Below are positions 26,001-35,005 of a stretch of DNA of 64,000 nt, piece by piece. Source of the DNA: Leguminivora glycinivorella (taxonomy: Eukaryota; Arthropoda; Insecta; Lepidoptera; Tortricidae); the NCBI RefSeq assembly GCF_023078275.1, contig NC_062990.1:13407549-13471548 (forward strand), in the 5' to 3' direction. Positions within the stretch are counted from its first letter, which is position 1. The number at the start of each line of letters is the position of its first letter. A program made the translations under genes and the position numbers. Below the pieces are notes generated by a model that was given only the letters and a program-made list of their open reading frames with translations, ran no database searches and was not told the DNA's origin.

Positions 26001-29000
26001 AGAAATCAAAGAAAAAAGTTAATTAGGTTGATCTACACCGTGTTTCACTTAACACTAAAAACCTGAAAACAGTTTGTTCAGAATCGAGAGTAGAATCGAT
26101 TGAGCTATATCTTGATGGGGGTAATATTTTTATTTAAATTAGTATTATTAGTTATTTTTTACGTGCCCATTCTATTGTACTCGTAATGCAACATTGTGTA
26201 TATCGCATTGCTAGAGGTTGTTTACCTTTTTTCTGTATTTAGGGGTATTAATACTGGCCGGTTACTTGGACGATTATTTTTTCCGCTACTAGTTTGACGT
26301 TGTTTGTCAGTTTAATCTTAATGTTTATCATAAGTCATAACAAATTGAACTCGTACCTAATTACAACCTTGTCATTTTGAATATTGAGTTTATTGGCTTG
26401 CGATTACCTGTCCAATTTGAAGTTTACTGTGACAAAGCTTTAAAGTGTTTTACAGTGACATCTTAGCTGTCTATTGGTAAACCTTATGTCGTTCCAGTAA
26501 CGTACACAAATAAATAGTCTTATGGTTTATGATGGTAGTTAGCAATTATTTTATTGAGTGTAGAGCTAAAAGTCAAGTAGAGCTGTACAGAAAATTAAAA
26601 ATTCAATTAAAAAAAAAGTAACGATCAGATTAAAAGATGAATACTCTAGATGAGTTTAAAAAAATAAAAATCAGTTGGGGTGTCTGAGGTTTTGAGTGAT
26701 ACCGAAACACCGTGTATATACGCGAGCATCTGAATAATTTAATAATATTTCCTACAATACATATTAATTTAAATATAAAAATAGGCGCAAAATGTTTTAA
26801 GTGAAACATATTTTGAACTTACATTAAAAAACTGTAATGTGAATAAATCCTAACGAGGTTACAGTCCGTCTGTGTATTTTAACAATACATTTTATAATAA
26901 TCACTTTTGTATATTTTTGTAGTTGTCAGAATTTCGAGTCATCTGTGTGTTCCCTTCAGTTAATGTTATGTAATTGTTTAATTTTAACTACCAGGTAAAA
27001 ACATTTTTTATCCGCAAATCAAAAAACTACCACCAGTACTGTGCTGCTACTTGATAGAGCTACTTGATAGACAATCAAATTAGTGTTAATAAGAAATATA
27101 ATTTTACGTACCAACTGAAAAAGAAAGTAATTTATTATACAGATTTTCAGTACAACAGTGGGCCTATATGTTCGGTTTTGTTATGTTGGAGATAAATTAA
27201 TACAAAATACAAATAATTAATAAATAAACGATTATAAGTAAATTGTCTAACTTCTTTATAATATTAGTACTTACCTTCTTTTTGTCGGCCTAAATATAAA
27301 AAAATAAAGCGTCAAATAGGTATTAGTTAGAAGTAAAATAATTATGTTTATACGAGATAATAAAGATTTGAATGAAACATAAAATAAACATTAAGTAGAT
27401 ATCTATTCAACACTTGTAACCGGATAAAAACAAGCAAATTTAAAACTATTGCTGTTCCATTATATTTCAGTGATTTTATAATATAAATAATATAAGTAAT
27501 AAGTAATTTACTTACGTTTAATGGTACTCCCAATCTTTTCAATATCCCTTTTGCGCCTCCCTAAAAAATAAATTTATTAAAATGTTATGCAAAGTGGAAG
27601 ATTCTTCTGATAGCACTATGAGGGATAACAGGATCACATGATCATCAAAATGTCAAAAGTATCAAAAGTGTATTATTTATTATTTCATTGCATAAAAAAG
27701 TACTCACTTTTTTAGCGACGTCCTTGTCTAACGCCTAAAACAAAAAGGTTACTTTTATATTTATTTATTTATTTAATTCAGACATGAAATGGTCCAGCAA
27801 ATGTGTTAGTTTAGTCGCTATCTATGTTAGTAACGAAACCGAATAAGTAATATTTAATAATTAAAAGTAACTTCGTCCTCTGACTCATTGCCCATAACAG
27901 CGGACAATCTAGCTTATTTGCTTAGAATGTTTTTATTTATTTTAGTATAATTTACATAATTATTTTTATGAACTTTATTAAACGAAGAATAAATATTAAT
28001 CAAATAATTTATTTTACTCTTTTGATCAGATAATTTATTTTATAAGTAATTAATATCCTTCTAATATATTTTTATATAGTTTTACTTTGGCATTAAAGTT
28101 TATTTTTTTTAATAATTATTATAAACAATCCACTTACAACCTGAAACAGAAAATGATTTATCAATTAAAACGCGGATATCATAATTATGTAGTATATTTA
28201 GGTTTTCTGAAGCTTTCAAAATTGAATAATTCACTTTTCAAACCTCTACGTTCGTGGTCCAATTTCGCCACATTTCGCTTGCTTGTTTATCAATAAAGAG
28301 CGGATTTCAGGTAGCGATTAAAATATTAATATGGATATGACTCGCATAATTTATTATTTTTTCTACACACAAAAAAAATGTATCGGACATAAAAATAAAA
28401 CCCTTTTTGGATGCTTTTGTGAATATTGGGCAAAGATTATGACGATACTCAATAAAAATATGTTTGTTAATTTTTTTATATTTCATTTATTTAAGTTCTT
28501 CTTTTTTATATTTTGTCTGCGCATTGCAATAATGAAAATAATTCGCTTCCTTTATTCAAACTCCTTTATTTAGAATAGGTAAAATATTTTCCTTTAAATG
28601 TAGTTTGTTCCAAAAATAACATTAATTTAATCTAATTATTCAGCGAACTTTGCGGTGTGCGATGTAATAATAATAGATAAAAAAAAATAGATTGTAAGAC
28701 CTTATTATAAACCACATGACATGTATTAAAATTAAATTGCGCTAGTCATATCCATATTAAAAATCGCTACCTGAGATCCACTCTCTATTTATCAATGTTA
28801 AATAAATAAAATAAAAAAAACTTTGCCTCCTTGTAAAACAAAAAACTATTTTTTTACTTACGTCCAGCTTTAATAAAGTATATTTACGTTGTAATTAAAA
28901 GGGTTAAAACTTATGTTGTGTTCTTAAAAGGTTACATTTACTATAGTAATATTATTATATTATAAATTAAATTAAATTAAACTATAAATGAAATATAAAA

Positions 29001-31844
29001 ATATACATATTATGCTTAAGCTTACTTTTAAGCCATGGAAGAGTTTTTTTGCGAGCTAAAACAGAAAAATATTTTATATTCGTTTCTAAAAGTAATTTTG
29101 TGGTATTTTAATTAGTTAAAATATACAGCATATGATATACGACAGTAAAAAAAGATTTAATTGCGCTTAAAAAAATAGAAAATATCAAAACAAAATTGAA
29201 TTTCTTTTGTTTGACGTTTATTACATATTCATTATTATTCATATTGTGCTTTCTTAAAAATAAACTATAATAGTTTATTTATTATTTATTCCTGTGTTAT
29301 TTTACCTTGTCTAACCTAACAATGTAAAAACAAAATGTATATTTACCGCTGCAACTTTTTTTGTGTGTTCTGGCTGTAATGATACAATTGAATTAAAATA
29401 CATGCAACTTTTCTTTCAATCTTTATTTCATAAGTCTGACATAATTATATACAATTAAACGAGTTAACCGTGACGTCACTCAAGCCGATTTCATATTAAT
29501 TCCATATTAGCCAATCGTTTGAATTTCGTTTTGACAATTCTTTAAAAGAAGCTGATTTGACTAGAAGGAAAGTAAACTATTGTAATAATGTGTCGACATA
29601 CTGAACTTTGGCCAAAATCCTCTATAACTCTTCTCCTTCATTCCATTAAAGCATAAAATGAAACTAATTATTTAACTTACACTCTTTCCCCCTAAGACAA
29701 AGGACGACTCTAAAAAAACATAAGCGTATTAGATTCTAATTAACGTTTAAAATCATGATATTTAAATAAGTAGGTATGTACACAGCGTAAGTATAAGCCC
29801 GTAGAAGTTTTAAGTACGTCTGGTTCAAATTTTAATATATGCACGTGAAAAATCTCTAGATTCGATAAAAATCGGATTAATTAGTTACACGAATGATGTT
29901 TCATAAAACAAAAAAAAAACTTCTGACATTAAACTAACCTACCCATGTCGTATCTAGAGCTAGATGAGCTAGATAATTTTAGTCCGAACCGGGCAATGAA
30001 TATTTGTATATGGCGTTATTTATAAACGCTTTATAAACCTAATTTTAGCTAATAATCGTTTGTCATTAGTGATTAAAATACGTCAGTTAAACTACAGTTA
30101 AATTCTTATTTCGTTCTTATATTTTTCCAAAGGATATAAAATGATTCAGTAAGATTTGACGACAGTAACTTGGAAAACTTGATTTGAAGAAAATCAGAAG
30201 TTAGTTATGAATACTTACGACTATCTAAAAGAAAATAATTCGGGTAAATATAACAAATATTTAAGATATTGAAGGCTACTAAGAGATCGTTGTGTCATGA
30301 TCACACGTCCAAAACATATTTTTATATCGTATGGCACTCATCGTCACTGAATTATAATAGTAAAATAAAATGTTCAATAACATTAAAGTGCTTCTTCTGA
30401 AAAGATATTAAGACGATACGGTAGGGGTCAATTCTCCATACAAACGCTCTCGACTATTTCCTCACTGGTTTTTGAAGATAGATCAATGATTTTTTCAACA
30501 CAGATTGTTATTATTTTTATCTGTGTCGGACCGTTTTGATTTTTTTGATATTCTGCTTTTTAAAGATTCTAGAGCCAATCAAAAATTTCCAAAAACGACC
30601 TTTTTCATTGTGGCGCAAAAAAAGGTGTGATACTCAAGATTGGTAACAATTAACCAAAAAAGCTAAACGGTCCGACATAGATTATTTCATTGTTATTCAG
30701 ATTCTTAAATTTCGTTCAGATTGATTAAGTTTTGAAGGAAGATTTTTTGAAATATCTTTTGACTGAAATGTTCTTAATGGACAATTTTTTTCGATAAATC
30801 TAGTTAATAACACTTGTATATTTAACTAAAATTCCCAAGTTGAAAGGGGTGCCATTTTAGCATTTTCGCTACCGTATCCTCTTAATGCAATTATCACAGT
30901 AGACTGTAATGTTCTGGAAAAATATGCCAGAAATTGGTTTTCGCCCATCTTCTCGGATGGATATCAGTAAAACTGGCATGTACCTCTGACTTTATGACGT
31001 CATAGCTCCTACCTTCACCATTTCTGAGTTTGTCATGTACGGCTTACTATTATAACAATTGCTATTAAAATAAGCAGTAATAAAACAAAACAGATAAATT
31101 AGTAAAAATGCAAGAAAGTGAGTCGATGTGGCTAGGAGGTACCTATGGGTTTGGTTACCAAGTGGACTCCAGGTTCCTAACATAATAAATCAAAAAATTA
31201 GATCATCGAAGATTAAAACTATATTTTATAAATACCTCGTCTAGAGCCCTGCACATTCCTCCAGACTGAAAATTAATAAATTAATAGTTAATTAGTTAGT
31301 TTGACGACCGGTCTGGCCTAGCGCGTAGTGACCCTGCCTGCTACGCCGCGGTCCCGGGTTCGAATCCCGGTAAGGGCATTCATTTGTGTGATGAGCCCAG
31401 ATATTTGTTCTTGAGTCATGGATGTTTTTTATGTAAGTATATAAGTATTTGTATATTATACATATCGTTGTCTGAGTATTTACCTACAACACAAGCCTTC
31501 TTGAGCTTACCGTAGGACTCAGTCAGTGTGTAAGAATGTGCTATAATATTTATTTGTTTATTTTATTTTACCTGTAACTGTATTTTTTATGTATAAGGCA
31601 GTAAACTATTGTAATTCATATTCCTAAATAATAGACGAATTTTACATTTCAATTAAATAAACAAAACTCTTACTTACTACGTAGATAGCGTTTTTTTATT
31701 TAATTGAAAGTAGAGTAAAGTAGCGTATTTATGCCGGTCACTGTAGAAGTATTTACGTGAGGGACTTACAAGTGTGAGTGGCATTGGCATTTGAGCATTG
31801 ACGCACACTAACACAGCTAACACACACAACAACTTTCTATACAT
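10930..31844 (-). CDS. Gene A: secreted micro-exon protein, about 41 exons
   Basis: Span of a spliced minus-strand gene; coding exons are listed in the block entries below. I do not recognise the family. Exon 1 encodes a signal peptide with a TATA box upstream. The last exon ends with a stop codon followed by AATAAA. Between them lie about 39 exons of 3-57 nt. Each is bounded by pyrimidine-rich ..AG and GT(A/G/T).. , each is a multiple of 3 and phase 0, and stop-free in that frame. Total is about 330 codons over 21 kb, roughly 5% coding. The mature protein is rich in Lys, Asn, Tyr, Gly and Asp, with three cysteines: one in exon 2 and two in the last exon. The 3' half is collinear with gene B, which ends 3 kb upstream. 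Introns hold many MITEs and SINEs that miss the exons. A secreted structural role is inference. No homologue search was possible. Confidence 0.75.
11166..12791. mobile_element. 1.6-kb foldback in the last intron of gene A
   Basis: Arms of about 490 bp: 'gatccgtactaagctcgatc' at 11166 and its exact complement ending at 12791. They stay highly similar through 'caccgacgtgttaacc', 'aggtaagttggtggtagtag' and 'gcaaaaatccaagac'. The loop (11660-12297) contains a family 1 SINE at 12085-12262. There is no ORF of transposase type. It lies between the last two coding exons of gene A. Confidence 0.65.
13270..13400. repeat. Dispersed repeat in a gene A intron
   Basis: Shares 'aattccc..aaaggggtgcc' and 'ttttagca..gct' stretches with 30420-30890. 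The family was not recognised. Confidence 0.35.
13488..19954 (-). CDS. Gene A exons 28-40 (C-terminal half)
   Basis: In order: 19913-19954 GDDYDRQRHDQINV; 19376-19405 NNYYGPPGGR; 19099-19113 VNGQS; 18738-18746 YDH; 18467-18523 ASIDKQENIYNYYNNQIRS; 18206-18223 LASTLK; 17676-17708 LSGPVKKLSAQ; 17304-17336 VPNKLKDEAFQ; 17058-17060 M (3 nt, donor GTTTGT, supported by an identical ATG exon in gene B); 16524-16544 LAYVASQ; 15882-15920 ETLKAAQNDGASP; 14600-14635 DEDGGAPPETLS; 13488-13520 DVDGATSETLN. The last two exons lie in a roughly 110-bp duplicated segment (flanks at 13475-13580 and 14585-14690 also match), so the final exon pair arose by a local duplication. All lengths are multiples of 3 and stop-free. 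Confidence 0.75.
14085..14230 (+). mobile_element. RTE-type LINE 3' end
   Basis: Reads RWCDDLENF..W..RVEWRKRGEAFAQQWD then a stop, ending in an A-rich tail. It lies 370 bp from the gene A exon at 14600. Confidence 0.65.
14695..15179. mobile_element. 485-bp MITE with long terminal inverted repeats
   Basis: Left end 'acacggtgtaacatgagg' and right end 'cctcatgtcacaccgtgt', continuing as 'aaaccga' / 'tcggttt'. AT-rich interior, no ORF. Confidence 0.65.
15715..15856. repeat. Hairpin MITE beside a gene A exon
   Basis: 'gtcaaccaatttgaatccta' pairs with 'agattcaaattggttgac'. It ends 26 bp before the exon at 15882. Confidence 0.55.
16335..16508 (-). repeat. Lepidopteran 'gggaaagtgtgtgtctgttt' repeat
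   Basis: Contains 'ccgtcttcacggctaaacgg' and 'gcgagcgaagctgcgggcaaaagttagta'. Pieces of the same family lie at 19675-19710 and 33680-33725. It stops just short of the exon at 16524. Confidence 0.5.
16784..17003. repeat. Palindromic MITE
   Basis: 'acttcgtttcttttaagatt' pairs with 'aatcttaaaagaaacgaagt', and the arms continue through 'tcggccgataccactgattt'. Confidence 0.6.
17101..17201. repeat. Compact hairpin MITE
   Basis: 'atggtcgcgcgataaatgat' pairs with 'tatcgtctatcgcgcgaccat', and 'ggccgtccctatcgcact' with 'agtgcgatagggacggcc'. An almost uninterrupted stem of about 45 bp. Confidence 0.6.
17435..17645 (+). mobile_element. 5'-truncated LINE 3' fragment
   Basis: Encodes LWNELPVQVFPMNYS then GFFKKGVYKFLMGRQRACDTP, a reverse transcriptase C-terminus, followed by the UTR 'gttacggtgaccgctttcc'. 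It ends 30 bp before the gene A exon at 17676. Confidence 0.65.
19467..19606. repeat. Hairpin MITE
   Basis: 'aattgtgtcgcttaactt' pairs with 'aagttaagcgacacagtt', and 'gggtaaatccattctgct' with 'agcagaatggatttaccc'. Confidence 0.6.
20025..20415. repeat. Degraded inverted-repeat element
   Basis: Contains 'gtgagg..aaaa' arms and 'cgagcgaagcgagtggttcgag', a motif common in lepidopteran MITEs. The boundaries are imprecise. Confidence 0.35.
20647..27114 (-). CDS. Gene A exons 12-27 (Asn/Tyr block with repeated cassette)
   Basis: In order: 27112-27114 L (3 nt); 26823-26831 FFN; 25996-25998 T (3 nt); 25853-25873 NTVNNVI; 25601-25615 QYETP; 24690-24713 QTVVNGPQ; 24025-24033 FVN; 23607-23657 DRIGHQSNTYNYHKLRA; 22927-22929 R (3 nt); 22444-22452 YYN; 22186-22188 T (3 nt); 21977-22027 DNTYNQVNNYYNKLSGK (donor GTCAGT); 21228-21248 KNKDKKK; 21134-21136 L (3 nt); 20765-20779 GLFIG; 20647-20655 IDT. 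The Lys-rich exon followed by a TTG-only exon occurs twice (27275/27112 and 21228/21134). A three-codon aromatic-x-Asn exon occurs three times, and the 51-57 nt Tyr/Asn exon recurs in both genes. These point to exon-level duplication. QTVVNGPQ, FVN and DRIG..KLRA match gene B exons in the same order. Confidence 0.7.
21576..21926. mobile_element. 351-bp MITE, copy 1
   Basis: Termini 'tacagagtgggcctgtaac' and 'gttacaggccccactctgta', with long nested arms ('gcgaagaattgaactgtagg'). A copy of exactly equal length lies at 54766-55116, and a terminal stub at 48585-48617. Confidence 0.7.
22453..22926. other. AT-rich intron, nothing recognised
   Basis: Intronic sequence of gene A. The same holds for 23000-23600, 26000-26820 and 29380-29680. 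I see no repeat family, ORF or RNA gene in these stretches. Confidence 0.5.
24115..24228. repeat. Hairpin MITE (GGGGCCCATTTCTC termini)
   Basis: 'ggggcccatttctcaaa' pairs with 'tcgagaaatgggcccc'. Relative of the element at 1578-1776. It lies 81 bp from the exon at 24025. Confidence 0.6.
24838..25170 (+). repeat. (GT)n microsatellite and repeat with TTCTA tail
   Basis: GT-rich run at 24841-24882. Then a repeat with 'ggtctcaccggaagaccagcgctgg' that ends in (TTCTA)n at 25150-25168, the signature of a retroposed 3' end. Confidence 0.45.
25350..25570. mobile_element. Rearranged SINE (family 3) fragment
   Basis: The left half matches family 3 in reverse ('catgactcaggaa..atatctgtgct'). The right half matches it forward ('gagcttaccgtgagactcaatca'). 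Confidence 0.45.
27275..31265 (-). CDS. Gene A exons 2-11 (N-terminal Lys-rich block)
   Basis: In transcript order: 31236-31265 SGGMCRALDE; 30219-30224 IV; 29681-29707 SSFVLGGKS (the acceptor must use the second AG of TTTTTTTAGAG; the first gives a stop); 29347-29373 PEHTKKVAA; 29026-29055 LAKKLFHGLK; 28862-28867 LD (weak acceptor, TTATTAAAG); 28138-28140 V (3 nt); 27708-27734 ALDKDVAKK; 27516-27560 GGAKGILKRLGVPLN; 27275-27289 ADKKK. All others have strong acceptors such as TTTTCAG or TTTTTAG and donors such as GTAAG or GTGAG. A further possible exon, 30382-30396 KKHFN, is in frame but its donor GTTATT is poor, so it is not counted. The block contains the first mature-protein cysteine, in exon 2. 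It has no evident counterpart in the part of gene B seen here. Confidence 0.68.
28294..28790. mobile_element. 500-bp MITE in a gene A intron
   Basis: 'caggtagcgattaaaatatt' pairs with 'aatattaa..atcgctacctg' at the right end, and 'atggatatgact' with 'agtcatatccat'. The interior is AT-rich; the 80-codon ORF inside is not convincing. Confidence 0.6.
31302..31570 (+). mobile_element. SINE (family 3), full-length, tRNA-derived
   Basis: Head is a tRNA-like pol III promoter: A box 'tggcctagcgcgtagtga', B box 'ggttcgaatcccg'. The body is 'gagtcatggatgtttttt' and 'gagcttaccgtaggactcag', with an AT-rich tail. It lies between exon 1 and exon 2 of gene A. Other copies: 39379-39600 (-), 45789-46023 (-), 51395-51650 (-), 56137-56523 (-, with inserted sequence), and pieces at 12793-12830, 45395-45445 and 63196-63290. 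Confidence 0.75.
31770..31844 (-). CDS. Gene A exon 1: signal peptide
   Basis: Coding part of the first exon, 25 codons. MYRKLLCVLAVLVCVNA is a classic secretory signal (Arg-Lys, then a hydrophobic core, then V-N-A before the predicted cleavage), followed by QMPMPLTL. The exon ends exactly at a consensus donor, CTT|GTAAGT, in phase 0. The ATG at 31844 is preferred over an in-frame ATG at 31883, because the latter would lie upstream of the transcription start implied by the TATA box at 31886-31894. Confidence 0.8.
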
Positions 31845-31885
31845 GGTGGTTGTCAAATGCCGGGATATCGCACGAATAATCACCT

Positions 31886-31894
31886 CTATTTATA
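31886..31894 (-). promoter_or_regulatory. TATA box of gene A
   Basis: TATAAATAG on the minus strand, about 40-50 nt upstream of the signal-peptide ATG. This implies transcription start near 31860 and a very short 5' UTR. A strong TATA box with a short leader is usual for highly expressed, tissue-restricted insect secretory genes (general knowledge, not shown here). Confidence 0.6.
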
Positions 31895-31899
31895 TTTTA

Positions 31900-32480
31900 A
31901 TTGCTTTTTGCCATAATAAATCAATTTTATGCATACGTTTACCTATTTGATTAAGCTAAGGCACTAATGAGATAATTAAGAAATTTCATGCGTTGTGTGT
32001 TTTTTTAATAGAAGCATGTAATTTTAAAAAGCTTTTGATATGGTGTTCTTACGTATTATAATGAATTTGTAGAAAAGCCGTGTTTCCAAAAGGGGGTGCC
32101 CCTTAACTATGCCAATCATTGATTCGCAAAATATGAATTCGTAACTGACTTGGCAGAACGTGATTGTTGATAACATTGAATAGGCATAATATTAAAAATA
32201 ATACTTCTCGCGCATGGCAAAGACTGCATACTCGAAATATCTATGATATTAACTAGAATATAATTGTCCTAAAATTAATTACTACCGATGAAACGGATTA
32301 TATCGCGTATTAATTAATTTACAATACATCCCGACGTTCGAACACTTTACAGCGTTCGTGGTCAACGGGTGACTAACCGAACGGGTGCGTAACCGAAAAC
32401 AATATATATTATAAGTTAGGTTAGGTTATAGCTCCCGGGCCAGTGGGATCCATAATGGATTCTCCCTGGGTCATAAAAAA
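31900..32480. other. 5' flank of gene A
   Basis: AT-rich, containing a 'ttaggttaggtta' run at 32415 and no recognised element. It should hold the proximal promoter of gene A upstream of the TATA box. No named operator is recognisable. Confidence 0.4.
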
Positions 32481-32481
32481 A

Positions 32482-33040
32482 AAGGGCGTGTCGGGCCACG
32501 CTCAGTGTAGGGTTCCGTAGTTTTCCGTATTTTTCTCAAAAACTACTGAACCTATCAAGTTCAAAACAATTTTCCAAGAAAGTCTTTATAAAGTTCTACT
32601 TTTATGATTTTTTTCATATTTTTTAAACATATGGTTCAAAAGTTAGAGGGGGGGGCACTTTTTTTCCTTTAGGAGCGATTACTTCCGAAAATATTAATAT
32701 TATCAAAAAACGATCTTAGTAAACCCTTATTCATTTTTAAATACCTATCCAACAATATATCACACGTTGGGGTTGGAATGAAAAAAAAATATCAGCCCCC
32801 ACTTTACATGTAGGGGGGGTACCCTAATAAAACATTTTTTTCCATTTTTTATTTGTGCACTTTGTTGGCGTGATTGATATACATATTGGTACCAAACTTC
32901 AGCTTTCTAGTGCTAACGGTTACTGAGATTATCCGCGGACGGACGGACGGACGGACGGACGGACGGACGGACGGACGGACGGACGGACAGACAGACATTG
33001 CGAAACTATAAGGGTTCCTAGTTGACTACGGAACCCTAAA
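32482..33040. mobile_element. DNA element with (GGAC)n and TAGGGTTCCGTAGTT ends, copy 1
   Basis: Terminal inverted repeats 'tagggttccgtagtt' / 'gactacggaaccctaa', internal 'cggacggacggacgg' run at 32935-32987, and 'ttagaggggggg'. The second copy at 43263-43780 is a close match with a shorter GGAC run. Confidence 0.7.
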
Positions 33041-33044
33041 AAGG

Positions 33045-34905
33045 TTACAGCTGCGACCTAATCAGAAACGAACTGCAACATGAAATGTGGATTAGGTTAG
33101 GTTAGAATTGCGGCACATGTAGATACAAAATGCTATTGGAAACTGGCATAGGTTAGGTTAGAACTGCAATCGTTACACGTAAACATGCTGCCACAGGACA
33201 TATAAAGCTCAGAATTCATTACTAGCGATTATTTTGTTATTAAATCACGTTTAAAATTTTGGAGTCTTTAAACAGATAGCAAACGTGTACATTTTGGTTA
33301 TAATGTTATGTTAAATTAGTGGTTTGTTTTTGGTGACCATGTGGTGGTAATTTTTTTTTATATTGGCTCAATCAGCGATCAATCAAACTGGTCAATTATA
33401 CGCCTTAACCTAACTTTGTCGCATTCGCATTATACCATTTCATAATTATACTAGTACTTATTAGCATATTTAAGTGGAAAATAAGTACCTTGGGTGAGGC
33501 TCCTGAGGCACTAAGTTCAAGTTCAAGTTATGGGTGAGCCCAAGTTACTCACTTTATAAGCCTAGTTGCACTATTAAAATTCTGAGCCTAGTGGCATCGA
33601 TTGCAGGTACTTCTGCTTGACAAAAGTTAAAATTTAGCATGGTTAGCGCATCGGTACTGGGGAATCCATATCCATACTTATATTTATAAATGGGAAAGTG
33701 TGTGTGTCTGTTTGCTTGTCCGTCTTTAATACCTGCTAAGCCTTATTGAACTTGTTGAGGGTCTACGTTGACTTGTGTAATTACTGTCTCATAATAAAAT
33801 TCTATTACTTTTTTCTTGAGTTATGTCAACCAAAAAGAAATATTTTACACTTTTTAATATCGTCTGCCTACTTGTCGCCGAAAACTTTCTCCTAAGATGA
33901 CTTTAGTAGTAAGGGTTCCCAGATTCTGGCCCCATATTTAGGTCTCTGAATATTTCCATTTTTCCCTTTGTAACAATTTTTAAGTACCATCAAATAAATC
34001 AGAGCAGCCAAGGTGCCCAAAAGTAGGATCTAATAACGATGATATTGTCAAGCCATTACAGTGCGTGTTCAGATATTTCTAATCACCTGGTCTTATATAT
34101 CTAACGAGAACTGTACATCGCTTTTAAGGTATTACAGATTAATTAAAGAAAATACTCAATAATATCGCCCAAAAATGTTTATTCATATTTTATATTAAAT
34201 AAAATAGCACAAATCCATAATCAATCGGAACCTGAAACAAAAAACAAAAAAAATTAATTACTTTAGTAGGTAGCCTAGCCACATCACTACAATTGCATAT
34301 CGCAATATAAAAATACTGGCACTAAAAATATCTATGCTAGACTTTATACTTACAGAATCAAGTTTGTACTTAATAAATATGATAATTTGCTGGTTTCTAT
34401 GCATACTGGAAAGTTATTGAACTGATTAGTTAACACCTTCGCTGCGGCAATTAACGTAACTCGTAATTAACCATACTTCGTAAGAGGTCTAAAGATCCCC
34501 TACCGCAGTGAACGTGTTAAAAAAGTCCCTTTCTGTCATGATATCTGATGTATTTGTGAGAGAGGGACAAACACTTATTTAGTTAATCAGTTCATAAGAG
34601 GCTAAACAATATGTTATTAGTGTTAAATACGTTCTTTTAATTTTTGTTTTTATAAATATGTTGGTCCTGTATTATGGTCCTTTGAGCCGGATATGATGCA
34701 GTGGTCTTTCTTAGATGAACATATTTTGATGCTCAACAACATGTACTGAAGAAGATCTCTTAAGGGCTACCCCTCAAGGGCTTAAAGTGGCTAAGCATTG
34801 GCAAACCAAAATTTAGTTTTACTTGATCCCTTTACACGAAGAAGAAGAAAGAACAAGAACATATTTTTATAACTTTTTCTTATTTTATAGACAAAATGTA
34901 ACTCA
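33045..34905. other. Intergenic DNA between genes A and B
   Basis: AT-rich 3' flank of gene B and distal 5' flank of gene A. It holds small repeat pieces (33060-33180 'ttaggttaggtt'; 33680-33725) and candidate poly(A) signals for gene B at 34636-34641 and 34178-34183. No other gene seen. Confidence 0.4.
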
Positions 34906-34909
34906 CTTT

Positions 34910-35005
34910 CTACAGTCCCTTCTGCTGTTCCACACAATACTCCTTATTGGGAGAGAACATACACAACTTCTTCTTCGATTTGTATGTTACTCCACTTTGT
35001 ACGAC
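34910..35005 (-). CDS. Gene B terminal exon with CxF-P-K-YC motif
   Basis: Acceptor ACAAAAAGCAG, then 31 codons and TAG. It contains VTYKSKKKLCMFSPNKEYC and ends QQKGL. Aligned with the gene A terminal exon, the shared pattern is Y-[KQ]-S-x-K-K-[LM]-C-[LM]-F-[ST]-P-[NS]-K-[EQ]-Y-(Y)-C and a final KGL. No AATAAA lies close by; ATTAAA at 34636-34641 and AATAAA at 34178-34183 are candidates. Confidence 0.8.
   Translation of the reverse strand, partial: VVQSGVTYKSKKKLCMFSPNKEYCVEQQKGL

Noticed and set aside
30382..30396. Possible extra gene A exon KKHFN
   Set aside because: In frame with a good acceptor, but donor GTTATT is weak and there is no counterpart in gene B; left out of the count.
32415..32430. 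TTAGGTTAGGTTA resembling insect telomere repeat
   Set aside because: Only two units; similar short runs are scattered nearby (33090, 33150). Not a telomeric array.
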